Part shown: positions 36,383 through 47,501 of the stretch, one piece after another | How positions within the stretch are numbered: position 1 is the first letter of the stretch | How the letters are laid out: each line of letters starts with the position of its first letter | DNA from: Rotaria socialis | Lineage: Eukaryota; Rotifera; Eurotatoria; Philodinida; Philodinidae | Reading direction: 5' to 3' | Assembly: GCA_905331475.1 (NCBI GenBank) | Contig: CAJNYU010000015.1 | Coordinates: forward strand, 1 to 64,000 | Length of the DNA stretch: 64,000 nucleotides | Notes under the pieces: model-generated | The model's input: the letters and a program-made list of their open reading frames with translations, nothing else | What the model was told of the DNA's origin: nothing | Databases searched by the model: none | Translations under genes and position numbers: made by a program

Positions 36383-37216
36383 TATTTTGTATGATCGGAG
36401 AATGTACTATTATGTTGCTAACGATTACGATTATGAAATTACAACGTGCGCACGCACTGGCATAAAACATAAGATATCAATCAAATTATAATTGTTTTGC
36501 TGGTTTATGCACGGAAATTAGCTCGACAGTGTTAGAAATAATATTATTTTTGTAATGTTTTAAGTCTATCATAAATACAGTGACAAGGAATAATGATGAA
36601 TTTACGAGGCTTATTATACCTTAAATCAAAATAACCTATAAGAAAGAGAACGAGTGAATCATTGAAAAACTATGTTAATAAAAATGTGGGGAGAAGAAGT
36701 AGTGACTCAAAAGAAAAAAAGAAAATGTGGATATTCTCTATGCTGCCGCTTATTTCTTCTCTTTTTCGAAGGAATAAGAAAGAACTTTTCAGCCTTTCCA
36801 ATGATTAACAGTCAGCAAGATATAATGAGAATATGATGTTTACCCACCTACTGAAATGCAAAAAAAGAAGGTGAAGGAGCATTAGTATCGATCAATCGAC
36901 CCATTCGATGAACAACAGGCTTAAATAGTTGCCGAAAATCTTAAAGTATCAGTGTGTCATCAGTAAGAAATACTTTGTGATATTTTCTTTTTTTATCAAC
37001 AAAAAAGAAAATCAGGCTATTTCTACATATTTAAAGATAAGTGCCTAAATAACAAGTTTTAGTCAACCATGTCATATTATTTCATTAATAAGATTTTTAT
37101 TCGACTTTTTAAAAAAACCCACTACGCATAGGAAAAATTCAAAAGAAACAAACCTTTTATGTAAACATATAATCATGACTGCATGAAGAGAATGAGAATT
37201 TTCCCACTGCGACACA

Positions 37217-37226
37217 TTTATAAAAT
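37217..37226 (+). promoter_or_regulatory. TATA-like box upstream of the GBP-like gene
   Basis: TTTATAAAAT, about 75 bp before the ATG at 37299, suitably placed for a short 5' UTR. Confidence 0.4.
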
Positions 37227-37298
37227 GCACGTCTTATGTGCTGTTGCTACACCAAATTTCAACAGTAGTTTCAATCAACTTTACGTAGACGATCTAAC

Positions 37299-38993
37299 AT
37301 GAGCAACCAGCAAATAAGCGGATTTATTCAGCTTATAACATGTATACCTGCAACAGATCAACAAAGTAGTGATCCTGCATATATTCCACAGCTAAACATT
37401 AATCCGACAGCTACAGCTACGTTAGCCGAAGAGTTCGAATCACCCATATCAATTTTCGTTTATATGGGTAATTTAGGTGCTGGCAAAAGTAAATTAGCTT
37501 CATTAACTGTAGCTTCATTACAGAAAAATGACATTGATAATTCATTGTTACCGTTCAAAAGTGGTGATAATCCTAGAGGTGTGACTAATGGCGTCTGGAT
37601 GTGGAGTAAACCTTTAAAGGATCCGAATAGAAGGCGAGGCTCAATATTAATATTGGATTGTGAAGGTATGGGAGGTAATGATGTAACAGTTAACAATAAT
37701 CTTTATTTGTTTTGCATGATCGTGAGCTCTGTGTTGGCTCTGGTTCTTCGGCCAGCTCGAATTGACTGTGTTCAATGCAACCGTTTACACGATGAGTTAC
37801 AACGATTTGTAAATATGCAATCACCATGCGTGTTACCGCACACTTATCTTGTACCGTTAGAGTTACCAGTTCTTAAATGTGACAATCAAGAGGTCAATTC
37901 AGATGAATGGATCAACATAATATTCACCATAAATGAGTCCGACAATACTTTAACCATGGCGCAACGTGATGAATTGCAACGGAAGTATCATTTTATTCGT
38001 ACTATGTTGCCGAGCATTGATGTTGTTAATTTTGACTATTTGCCAAATGAACTGAAGAGCAATAATATGACCTTGGGAGACATGAAAAATATATTGAGAA
38101 AACAATCATCCAAGTGTTACAATGATTCTTTATTAAACATGCTAAGTAAGTTTCTAGAAACTCAACAGAAACGATTACCAGGCAGTAATGTTATTCCAGC
38201 GTTGCTGATTCGTCCAGCTGAATTGGCACTTTTCATGACTGATTTAATTCACGTCATAAACCAAGCTAGAGACCCTAATCCCGATGAACTGATTGGTCGA
38301 TGCTTACTAAAACGCTTCTCAGATGAAATTATCAAAACTGAAGCGGAATTTCAAGAAAAATTCTTCGCGAAAGTTGCATCATATGCTAAAAGTAAGATAG
38401 ACGAGAAGGAGACGAAATTCAATCCGGATGACGTTAAAACTGACCTTGAACGAGAACGTCAAAATTTAATTAAAAATTACATAGAAAAAATGTGGGATTT
38501 AGCCAAAAATAGAATCTATACTTCGAACTCGATATTGCTGTCATCACAAAGTTTACGAAACTGTATTGAAGAGGCGCAAGTTAGATTGAATTCCTATAGA
38601 GATCCAGAAGAATTGATCAACAAGATCAGAGCTATTTACAACGAAACTACTGACGAAGCGACACAAAGGATACAGAGCAGTGCTCTTTCCGAAGAAACCA
38701 GACAAAAATTGCAGACACTTACCGAACGTATCTGCAGAGAAAATAATATCAATAAAGCCATCGAAAAAACTGAGCTGAAATGTGACGTAGATCGATGTGA
38801 AAAATGTGGTCGTCAGGCTGCTACTATTAGCATTGTTCATAAATGTTCCAATATAAAACAAGGTAATTACTATCGTTACGACGAACATCAGATGGTCTGT
38901 GATGCATGCAGACAATTGGCAAAGATCAATGTAACAACAGTAAATTGTGCGTTATGTGGTGCATCACGAATTATTAGATCGTTCATTAATTGA
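37299..38993 (+). CDS. GBP-like (dynamin-superfamily) GTPase, intronless
   Basis: A single 564-aa frame. The P-loop is GNLGAGKS (residues 57-64), switch-I Thr sits in RGVTNGVWMW (about 96) and G3 is DCEGMGG (120). The spacing and the RGVTxGxW element are typical of guanylate-binding-protein/atlastin-type GTPases. An RD-type G4 motif is not obvious. The second half is helical and charged (FNPDDVKTDLERERQNLIKN), as in GBP helical domains. The C-terminus carries Cys pairs (CEKCGRQ, HKCSN, CDACRQ, CALCGAS) that could bind zinc. No membrane segment or clear CaaX. GBPs act in cell-autonomous immunity in vertebrates; a related role here is inference. Lack of introns is unlike most neighbours. Confidence 0.85.
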   Translation: MSNQQISGFIQLITCIPATDQQSSDPAYIPQLNINPTATATLAEEFESPISIFVYMGNLGAGKSKLASLTVASLQKNDIDNSLLPFKSGDNPRGVTNGVWMWSKPLKDPNRRRGSILILDCEGMGGNDVTVNNNLYLFCMIVSSVLALVLRPARIDCVQCNRLHDELQRFVNMQSPCVLPHTYLVPLELPVLKCDNQEVNSDEWINIIFTINESDNTLTMAQRDELQRKYHFIRTMLPSIDVVNFDYLPNELKSNNMTLGDMKNILRKQSSKCYNDSLLNMLSKFLETQQKRLPGSNVIPALLIRPAELALFMTDLIHVINQARDPNPDELIGRCLLKRFSDEIIKTEAEFQEKFFAKVASYAKSKIDEKETKFNPDDVKTDLERERQNLIKNYIEKMWDLAKNRIYTSNSILLSSQSLRNCIEEAQVRLNSYRDPEELINKIRAIYNETTDEATQRIQSSALSEETRQKLQTLTERICRENNINKAIEKTELKCDVDRCEKCGRQAATISIVHKCSNIKQGNYYRYDEHQMVCDACRQLAKINVTTVNCALCGASRIIRSFIN

Positions 38994-40399
38994 ATTGAAA
39001 TACTTTTTCAACAGTTCTTCACTTCATTGAGATTGTCCGCTTTTTATGTTGTTCAACTTTGCTACGTAGGACTGTTCAGTCAGTAATATAATTTCATTTT
39101 TACTCATCGATAACAAACGAGAAAAATCTGCTGTCATTTAATCTGTAGTGTATTCTGTTTATTTAGTGAAATAAAATCAGTTTTTCGTGTCCACTAAATA
39201 GAATATCATCGTTCAAGCAAGAGTTACTCTGTTTTCAGAACTCTACTATGTGCTACTCGTTGAAGGGATTTGAAAATTATTCGTGTAAGAAATTACATTT
39301 GATGTAGTAAAGATAATTACTTCTCAAAACAGATATTGCGAACATGTAGTTAACTGAATCTATTGAATAGTTCAGATAATGATACTTTGTATCAACAAGT
39401 CCCCATATTCATCTTGCTTGTTAATTCTGTTAATCGTCAGTAGAACAATAATTTGATATATCTTTACGAATCTTGTCTTAATCCTTAAAAATTTACTATC
39501 GAACGCAAAAAATTGCATTCTTTTGCTTCAGTTGTAACAGCTGTCAGGGTCCCTCATAAACGAAACGGGTTCACGTATTTCACTTATCCACAGGTTCATC
39601 GAATACATATCGAGTGGTTAATTTCAGTTGACACTAAATTACTTTGCCATGTAATAAACCACTATACTCATAATATGACTCCAATCTTTATAAAATTGAG
39701 AACGAGAATAGCAGTAATATCACGTAAGAACATAAAAATGGCTACACTGAACAATTCGCCACTAGCTAAATTCAGTTCAATAAAAAAAAGAATATTGATC
39801 AGAATTTCTGATTGATTCAGCGTATTCTAGGTAAGTTTGCAAATACTCACTTTTAATCAGTCTGACTCACATTGATGTCATTTCAAAATCAGCTCTACTA
39901 ATGAAAAACTCGCATAAGATCGTGACGAGTTGATGGTGTCGATAAAGATATGGGCGTGTAAGTTTGTATTCACAATCATGTCTGCCTACCCACCGACACC
40001 CTCATATTCAAGTTTCACGGAAGAAGTACTGCTTGAAAATCTCCATGAATTTCCATTACAGACTATGTCAATAGTGTTAATCAGTTAATTAAACAATGAG
40101 CTAATTAGGTGATTCTTTGCCACTTTTTGATTAGTTAATCATCCATGATCTATTACAAACTCTGATAAATTGACTGCACACATATCCTATATTATGACAG
40201 ACAATTTACTATTGAACTAGCGATTATGAATCATTAAAATCTGATGAAAATATATTCATGACTTCCTAATTGAAGTTACTGAGCGCCGGGGTAACGTAAC
40301 GGTTAAACGAGGCTGAAATTATGGTTGGCCGTCATAATGCCGAAAGGGAAAATGTCGAAAAAATTATATTGGCATGAAACATTGTCAGTTAATATTTTA
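38994..40399. other. Intergenic stretch with GBP 3' end
   Basis: AATAAA at 39170-39175 may end the GBP-like transcript. Further on nothing is recognisable. A small GC-richer patch (GCGCCGGGGTAACGTAACGG near 40283) looks like repeat debris. Confidence 0.4.
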
Positions 40400-40424
40400 G
40401 AGAATTGTAAATAATATGGAAATA

Positions 40425-43400
40425 AACAATTACAATTAACAAAAAATAATGATACAAGTTTAAATCTTTCTCAAGATCTATCTCAAGCTTCTTCAACATC
40501 TACAACTCAACAACAATCTACAGGAATATCAGGTTAGTTTTTTTTATGTAACTTGGATTTTTTCTGATGTTGAAAGATTATATTGTTGTCGAATATTTAT
40601 GTTACAGAAAATAAAAAAGTATGAAATTATCCGTCGTTTTTATTTTTAATAAATGTTTTAAAAGAATTTGATATTGAAAGAAATGTTCATTCCGTATTTC
40701 GTTATAGTGTCAAAAGACTAAAAAGTCCAGATATTATCTAGGGGTAACTGCAAGTCTTTTTTAGAAACATTTTTTTCAAAAAAGAGTGTTGGGAATATGA
40801 TTTTCGGATCCCTTTTCTCGAGCATTTATTTACATGCTTTTTTAATATCTATATCCATTGTGAATAGAATTTCTTAATTAGTTATTTGTTTTAATTTAGA
40901 TGTGGTAAATCAAATGGACCATCATGATTTTATTCTAAATACATTAAATGAATGGTGCGAAAAGAATTTGAAATTGAACAATAAGACCTTAATTGAGAAT
41001 GAAGATTTTAAACTTCTACTTACACAAGGTGCGTCAGAAGGTGTTTGTATTATATGTTCATATCAAGTAAAATTTCATCTTACACGTGTTCGTCATCATT
41101 TTTCGTTAAGTAACTATTACAAACATTTTAAGTCGAATAAATGTGCAATGATTAAGAAAAAAAAATGATTAATCTTAATAATGATAATCGATTAAATATA
41201 AATAGTGATCATGATTCATCCGATGATGAAATATCAGACGCTGCTGGTTCACCTCAACGAAAACGATTAAAAATATGAACAGTTTTTTTATTATTATGAA
41301 TAGTTGCAAAAAATTGTTTTTTTAGTTTTGATCAAATTTTATCAATTAACTTAAAACGTTTTTTTTACTCATGATATTTATAAATCTTTCACATCTTTTA
41401 TGTATATGAATAATAATATTTGTAATAAAATTAGAATATATGAAAAGTTTATTCAATAAATAATTAATAAACTTAAACTTGATTTATAGAGAGATTATAT
41501 ACCATCCTATTTCAACGAACAACAAGGATTTTGATGTTTTGTTCTAGACTAATTTCTCTATTCCATGATAAGTATCATCAATTGATGATTTTTTTTCCAT
41601 GTGTTCAGTTGATTTTTCTTTTCTTACAATCATTCGTTATACTTCGCGAAGACAATGGCCATCATATGATTAGCGAACTCCCAACGATTGACGGATAATG
41701 GAAAAAAAAGTTGTCTACCAAATTTAGTTATGTTTCTAAGGAATGTGAATTAATTTTGTATTTTCTTCTTACGATCCAATTAATTCATCTTTTCTATTTT
41801 TCTCATCTCATTTTTTTGTCTTCAGATAAACATATCAATATAAGTATTCACGTGACATTCAAAGGAGAAAAGTTTTTTGAGTTGATTCAACAGAAATGTG
41901 GTCAAGCCTTTAAAGAATTAATGGAAATACTTTCAATCAATACAGTATATAAACTGCTTTTGGTTGAAGATGACATTCTACCTGTTTTCCAGAAAAAATA
42001 TCGAGAATTAGAGAAAGTAACACAACGAGCATGTCTTCATCTTGATGATGGGACAATTATGCTCAAGCCTAGTTTACGTATGGATTTCGATCGTTTTATC
42101 CGATCTCTTCATGATATAAACGATAAACAAAAAGAACAGAAAGAAATAGTGAAAAAAACTGAAGATATTATTTCTTTATTTAAGAATTTAGTTAAGTCAT
42201 ATCAATTCAATGAAAGTGTTGATACACAACAGAGCCCCAAGCAGGCCACGTCTTCGAGGCCTGCAGGTCTGTCAGCATTTTATAGCTGAAACAAAAATGA
42301 TAAGAGACTAGAAACTAGAGGTACATACAGATCAACGAGTGTACTTTTATACCTGGAGATAACCGGTCTATCATAGGCATAGACCACGATTTTCGGAGCA
42401 GTGAAACTGGCAAGCTCAGACAGGCCAACAGGCCAAAAATTGCTTGAACCTCTGATAAGTAGTGGTCCGAAATTTTCGGTCTTTGTCTATGACCGGTCGG
42501 TTACCTCCAGGTATAAAAGTACACTCGTTGACCTGTATGTACTTCTAGTTTCTAGTCTCTCATCATTTTTGTTTTAGCTATAAAATGTTGACAGGCCTAC
42601 AGACCTCGAAGACGTGGCCTGCTTGGGGCTCTGATACACAAGATAATTATTCTTTTCTGTTCGCTTTTATGGAAAATATTTGCAATAATATTTCAAAAAA
42701 TAAGAATAATTATCGATACAGTGATGTTGCGCAACAATTTGTACAATCATTGTATATCTTAGGAGGACGAAACTCTTGCGAGTTTGTACGGTTGAACTTA
42801 TCCGGCGCACTTCCATCATTATCTACCTTAAACCTTAGTTTTGAGAAAGCTGATGCGTGCATTGGTGAAGCCGGGTTTCGATATGATGCACTTAATCACC
42901 ATCATAATTCTTTAAACTATCAGATTGCCGTTTGTTCAGAAGACTCGACAGCAGTCGTAAAGAAAGTTAGTTATAATGCTGCTACTAACACATTTGGTGG
43001 ATTCGCGACTTCACTCGAAAATGGTATTCTTAAATCTGGTTACGTTAAGACACGTTATTTTGATGTGTTAAAAGAATGGTTCGAGAATAAAGATAAGTGA
43101 AACTATTTAAATGTTCATATGATGCAACTGCTCATTGAATCTAAACCATATACCTCATCATTCCTGCTTGCCGCATATGGGACTAGTAACACATTTAAAG
43201 CCATTGATATTCTTAATCGATGGATATGGATTTTTGAAAAGTCTCAAGAGTCAAACGTTCGTATTGTTGCTTTTTCTACGGATTGCGATCCGAGATACTT
43301 GTTAGCAAAGCGTTTGACTACAGGTTTTTTTTCAAAACTTACTAATACTCCGTTATATAATCATAACAATATATTAAAGATCCATTTACCAAACGACTGG

Positions 43401-44700
43401 TCAGGATGGTTTTTTATGCCTCCTCATCAAGTTTTTTTTTGTTTTCAAGATTCCATACATTTATGTGCTAAACTCCGTAATCGTATGCTTTCGGAAACAG
43501 CATCACTATTGATTGGGAATGGAGAAGTTTCCATTCAAGTACTGAATGAACTTATAGAAACTAAATCAAAGTTTGTACATGGACTTGTAAAAACTGATAT
43601 AAAGGCGAGCTACAGGCAAAACTATAAGTCTTGCCACAAAATCCTACGTGATGGAGTAATAAATGCTCTTGAAGACATTGATGATTCTTTAGCCACTCAA
43701 ATTTATTTGCGCCTCTTGTGTAGTGTATCACTCGCCTATATTAATCATAATACATCGATAATCGATTGCATCTATCATAGTTGGCTAGCAGTCTTTATAT
43801 GCTGTATATGGCAAACCTGGCTGCATTTAGTACATAAAGAAGACATTTCAGAATCTCATTCTCAAATGTCAAAAGAGAATTTATTTATTACTGCTCCTGC
43901 TCATTTGTCTATCGAAATGAATGCTCATAGCCTAGTTGCAATTTGCTTACTTGTGCATCAGCAAGATTTGCCCATTTCTGCTCTTAGGTTTTCAAATTAT
44001 CACTCATAGTCTTGCGAAGCAACTTTTCGTAACTCCAGATCAATGTCAGGTGTTTTTTCTACAGTAGTTAATTTTATTACTGAACAGCTTCTTAAACGAG
44101 CTGGTAAACTATCAGTACTTGCTGATATACAAAACCAGAGTGAATCTGGTCAGTTAAGCTGTTCTTTACAGTTTCCTAAGTATCACAAGCGATGTCGACA
44201 AAGTGCTGCTTCTAATAACGTAGTTCTGAGTGCGTCTATCCATCTTCTCACTTGTCATAATATTAAAAAAAAACAATTTGTCAAGCATATGATGATGCTT
44301 ATCATCTACTATCAAAGCTTGATGTTCATATCGCTTTGAAGAAAGCAAAAAAAACTGAAATACTTCAAGTGCGCTCATTTGTACGAGCTCAGTTTGATAG
44401 AAAATTTAAAAAGGTCTCGTACGATGATGATGAATCGTATTTATCTGATAATGATGAATCAAGTTATAAATTCAGATCGGATATCAATACTGCAGCGGAC
44501 TTAGACGATGATAGTTCATGTGATGATGAAACTGAAAATATGTCTTCAATTTCAGCAAGTGGTAAATCTCAGTTTCATGGAATGAGAGTGTGCGACACTA
44601 TTCCTTCCTCACTTGCGAAGTCCTACTTTCGTGTTGAACTTGATGGAAAAAAAATATATTCACAAACAGACAGCCAGCTGGCTGTTAACAGATACTAATA
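40425..44700 (+). pseudogene. Decayed transposase-like gene interrupted by a MITE
   Basis: Exon-like pieces are about 40425-40532, 40900-41168 (to 41277 after a shift in an A run), then about 41826-42229, 42642-44262 and 44272-44698. The early part has a BED-like finger (CIIC then H-x5-C in HFKSNKC), an acidic stretch and a basic QRKRLK. The body includes VRIVAFSTDCDPR, then HQVFFCFQDSIHLCAKLRNR and CEATFRNSRSMSGVFSTVV; paired Asp residues and a D-x-x-H-L-x-x-x-L-R-N block suggest an RNase H-like transposase, vaguely like P-type elements (inference). Lesions: a 404-bp MITE, in-frame TGA (43098) and TAG (44007), and a frameshift in an A run at 44263. A shorter relative lies at 13.1-14.0 kb. 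Confidence 0.7.
42230..42633. mobile_element. 404-bp hAT-type MITE inside the transposase-like gene
   Basis: Ends are CAGAGCCCCAAGCAGGCC and its complement GGCCTGCTTGGGGCTCTG. Flanks are ATACACAA at 42222-42229 and 42634-42641, a perfect 8-bp duplication. Arms are inverted over about 140 bp (42230-42375 against 42485-42633) around a short centre. Non-coding. Removing the element with one duplication makes the host frame continue ESVDTQ-DNYSF without a break, which shows that it inserted into a then-open frame. Confidence 0.92.
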
Positions 44701-45042
44701 ATCGTTTGTCAGCTGATCGACTTAGACGAGTTCAACAAAGCAGTTCTTAGATTAATAAAAAGCTTGTAAGAAATACTTAGGAATATTTTGACATGATCAA
44801 CTTCTGCTATTTTTTATTGCTTCATGTTTCTTTTATTGATATTTCATAGTTCGCTTTTCCTCTATGTGATAAAAAACCAAAATTCTCTAATGTCTCAGTT
44901 GACTTGATACCAATCTTATTACAAGATGTATCTAAACTTCACATATCAATAGATGTTTTTTTTAAAATTCACTCTGGTATTTTTCAGGGCTTATAATTGC
45001 CTGTCAAATTCATGGTAATGAATATCAAAGAGAAATAAAGCA

Positions 45043-45352
45043 GTGAACACGGGTTTACCGAAAGAGGTTCACATGAAAAGAAAATAGTAGGCACGGGTTT
45101 TCCGAAAAATGCCTAAAAATCAATGTATGGATGCGGGTTTACCGAGTATCATCCGAAGCAAAAATAGGTATAAATAGGCACGGGTATTCCGTATAAAACT
45201 TGCCTAAATTGTTTCAATCCATTTTGAATTTTTAAATTAAAACCACGCATAGCAAACAAATAAGGATGCGGGTTTTCCGAATACACATCCACCTCTTCGC
45301 AGCAGAATGGGCTCTACGTGCCGAAGAGGAGAAACACTGCCTGAAAGCAGTG
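45043..45352. repeat. Array of small hairpins with a constant CGG-GTTTA-CCG tip
   Basis: Five hairpins lie at 45043-45072, 45088-45115, 45129-45154, 45175-45206 and 45264-45290. Lower stems are GTGAAC/GTTCAC, TAGGCA/TGCCTA, GGATG/CATCC, TAGGCA/TGCCTA and GGATG/CATCC. Each has an inner CGG/CCG pair closing a loop GTTTA, GTTTT, GTTTA, GTATT, GTTTT, and an unpaired A-rich 3' bulge of 5-9 nt. Two further hairpins follow: CCTCTTCG/CGAAGAGG (45292-45329) and CACTGC/GCAGTG with loop CTGAAA (45335-45352). The strand is not determined. No protein-coding potential is visible. Confidence 0.8.
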
Positions 45353-45504
45353 GCCAACAATCCTGCATCTTTTGGTCAATCGCAAAATTAAGAAATAAAA
45401 GAGTGATGTTAATAAATACAGTAAATTAAAGAAAGTTGGATCTTCTGATTTATTGTTTTATAGTTTTCTGTTATTTTCAGATACAATGAGGAGCCCGCAG
45501 ATAT

Positions 45505-45580
45505 GGTGAGAATTCCGGAAATTTTTTGGAGAATCCTTTGGAAATCCTGGAAATCTCGGGAATCCGGAATCCACCGTTTC
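45505..45580. repeat. CCGGAATCC-type degenerate repeat patch
   Basis: AATTCCGGAAATTTTTTGG, GGAAATCCTGGAAATC and GGGAATCCGGAATCC words in about 75 bp. They resemble the CGGATTCC clusters at 5.5 and 35.1 kb. Confidence 0.45.
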
Positions 45581-45670
45581 CCCCTTGGTGAACGGAGTTG
45601 TGTGAGAGCACCCCGATATGTTTCTGCCCTTAACTGTTAAGCAAGGTTTCTGACCCTATTTAAAAAACGG

Positions 45671-45715
45671 TATACATGATGTTGTAGAGCGCGTTCCGCT
45701 CTACAAAACCATGTA
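45671..45715. repeat. Strong 45-bp hairpin
   Basis: TTGTAGAGCG and CGCTCTACAA pair perfectly (10 bp) around a CGTTC loop, and an outer ATACATG/CATGTAT pair (45671-45677, 45709-45715) extends the stem after a 3-nt internal loop on each side. It could be a terminator-like RNA hairpin or the end of a mobile element. Confidence 0.75.
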
Positions 45716-45719
45716 TCTC

Positions 45720-46775
45720 AGATTCCAGCAGAATGTAGCCATTTTTAGATAAAGACGCCTGCGTTTTTAGCGCATTTACTTGAGTAAATCATTGACAAAT
45801 GGCTTCAAGTGATTTTAAACTATCCTATCTTGTAGAGCTAATTGAGTTGAACATTTCAGTATACTTTTTTTCAAGAAAAGTCTAAAAATAACTGCGCTAG
45901 GGCTAAAATACCGAAAAACCTAAGGTATTTTTAATTAAAAACTAGTTTTAGTATTTTCGCTATAATACATTTTCTTACTTATGAATTTTAATTTTGTTTT
46001 ATACTAAAATGATCAGCAAAACAAGTTCTACAAAACTAGATGAAATTTTTAAAAAATTGGATACTTGGTGTTTTTTCTGGTTGAGTTCCGATGGAACAAC
46101 CCCATAAGTGCTTTTTTGAGCGTCCGAGACTCGTTTTACTTCTCCAAAATGAGATTTTGTTTTGACGCGGTCGAATGCGTTATTCAATCGTTGTTATGTT
46201 GCATTTAAGTCAGAGTGATGTAATGAAAAAGAAAATCAAAAAAGTATAAGTAAACAACGATGCATTTGTTCTGCACATAGAGAAAAGAGAAAATCGACGC
46301 TTTTATTAATGCAGAGACGATGCTTGTTGCCATAGTAGTCTTTTTTCCTTTTCTCACCGAACTGCAAGTACATTTAATTGCTCGATATAAAGCCTTCATA
46401 GGCACAGATATTTTGCCTTGTCATCCCGGTGAAAGTTAAAATAGAAACGTACATGCTTTTTCTCCTCCTTTTCCATAGTCTCATGAGATTGCTTAACTTT
46501 GCAAGACAATATTGAGAGTTCTGTTTTTCTATGCACGTTGCTAAGCGAAAATTTTCTTTACGTTCTTCGTTCTTTTGACATTGCCTGTGTAAGTAGTGGA
46601 AATTTATGAGCGTGAAAGAGAAAAAAGATTGTACTTTTATTCAGCATGATGACTAAGAAATATAAATGAATTAAAATGACATAGAAATAATAGAAAATGA
46701 GAGTCGTATAAAAGTGAGTACAATTAAAATGGTGAGCTTAAAATTCTGTTTTTCAAAATCAAAAGCAAGAAAAAA
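45720..46775. other. Intergenic, no gene seen
   Basis: AT-rich; short minus-strand frames of 62-66 codons have no coding character. Confidence 0.4.
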
Positions 46776-47480
46776 ATGTCAACAGTTAGTTCTACTGGAG
46801 TGTTGGTCACATTGGAACAAGCACATGGCAGTGTAATGATATTTACATGGATTGTTTTTGCTTCGACAGGAATTTTATTTGCGCGTTATGGTCATCTTTT
46901 GCATTTTGGTGGAAAACGCAAAATATTAGGTGATGATATTTGGTTTCAATTTCATCGAGCTATTCTCATAGTAGCTGCTATTACGACACTGACCGGTTTT
47001 ATACTCGTTCTAGCTAAAGGGGACAATGAAACAGTGTCAAAAAACAGAGATAAAACTCGTTTAACAGTTCATTCAGTATTAGGCTATATTATTGTAGCGT
47101 CTGTCATAGTACAAGTTGCAATGGGACTATTTCGTTGTGGTCCTCAGAGTCCCTCTCGTTATATTTTCAACCGCATTCATCGAGCTGTTGGCATAATACC
47201 CTTTACATTTTCCATACCTGCCATGTTCTTGGTTGCATCGGTGCTTCAAAACAATACGACAGGTCTCATGGTTATTCTTGCACTTTGGACTGGTTGGGTT
47301 GTTATCCTCGTCATTGTATTGGAAATTATAAAACATCGGTGTCAAGCAACTAGTGCAGAGAAAAACGAGACGACTCAACCTAGTAAATTCAATACTTTGA
47401 AATTGTTTTTATTTCTCGCAAATTTTCTTGTTGCTTTAAGTCTTGCTATTCCTCTTATTGTCATCGTATGGCAACAATAG
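46776..47480 (+). CDS. Cytochrome b561-type transmembrane protein
   Basis: An intronless 234-aa frame with six predicted membrane helices. Conserved heme-ligand histidines are in AHGSVMIFTWI (His 17), WFQFHRAILI (His 60), LTVHSVLGYI (His 99) and FNRIHRAVGI (His 135). This four-His layout with AHGxxM is that of the cytochrome b561/ferric reductase domain found in FRRS1/CYBDOM proteins, which carry electrons across membranes from ascorbate, often to Fe3+. The usual DOMON/reelin head is absent, so it is a b561-only form. Some animal relatives have that layout, or a head exon may lie upstream, though I see none. An AATAAA lies at 47496-47501. Confidence 0.88.
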   Translation: MSTVSSTGVLVTLEQAHGSVMIFTWIVFASTGILFARYGHLLHFGGKRKILGDDIWFQFHRAILIVAAITTLTGFILVLAKGDNETVSKNRDKTRLTVHSVLGYIIVASVIVQVAMGLFRCGPQSPSRYIFNRIHRAVGIIPFTFSIPAMFLVASVLQNNTTGLMVILALWTGWVVILVIVLEIIKHRCQATSAEKNETTQPSKFNTLKLFLFLANFLVALSLAIPLIVIVWQQ

Positions 47481-47495
47481 AGGCTCATAGGTTTT

Positions 47496-47501
47496 AATAA
47501 A
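47496..47501 (+). promoter_or_regulatory. Polyadenylation signal of the b561 gene
   Basis: AATAAA, 15 nt after the stop codon. Confidence 0.55.

Noticed and set aside
39513..39815. 100-codon plus frame
   Set aside because: No recognisable domain, poor codon character, no splice or polyA support.
45043..45290. CRISPR-like array or tRNA T-arms
   Set aside because: Spacing is irregular, repeats are self-complementary hairpins rather than direct repeats with unique spacers, the genome is eukaryotic, and the GTTTA loop lacks the TTCGAAT pattern of tRNA T-loops.
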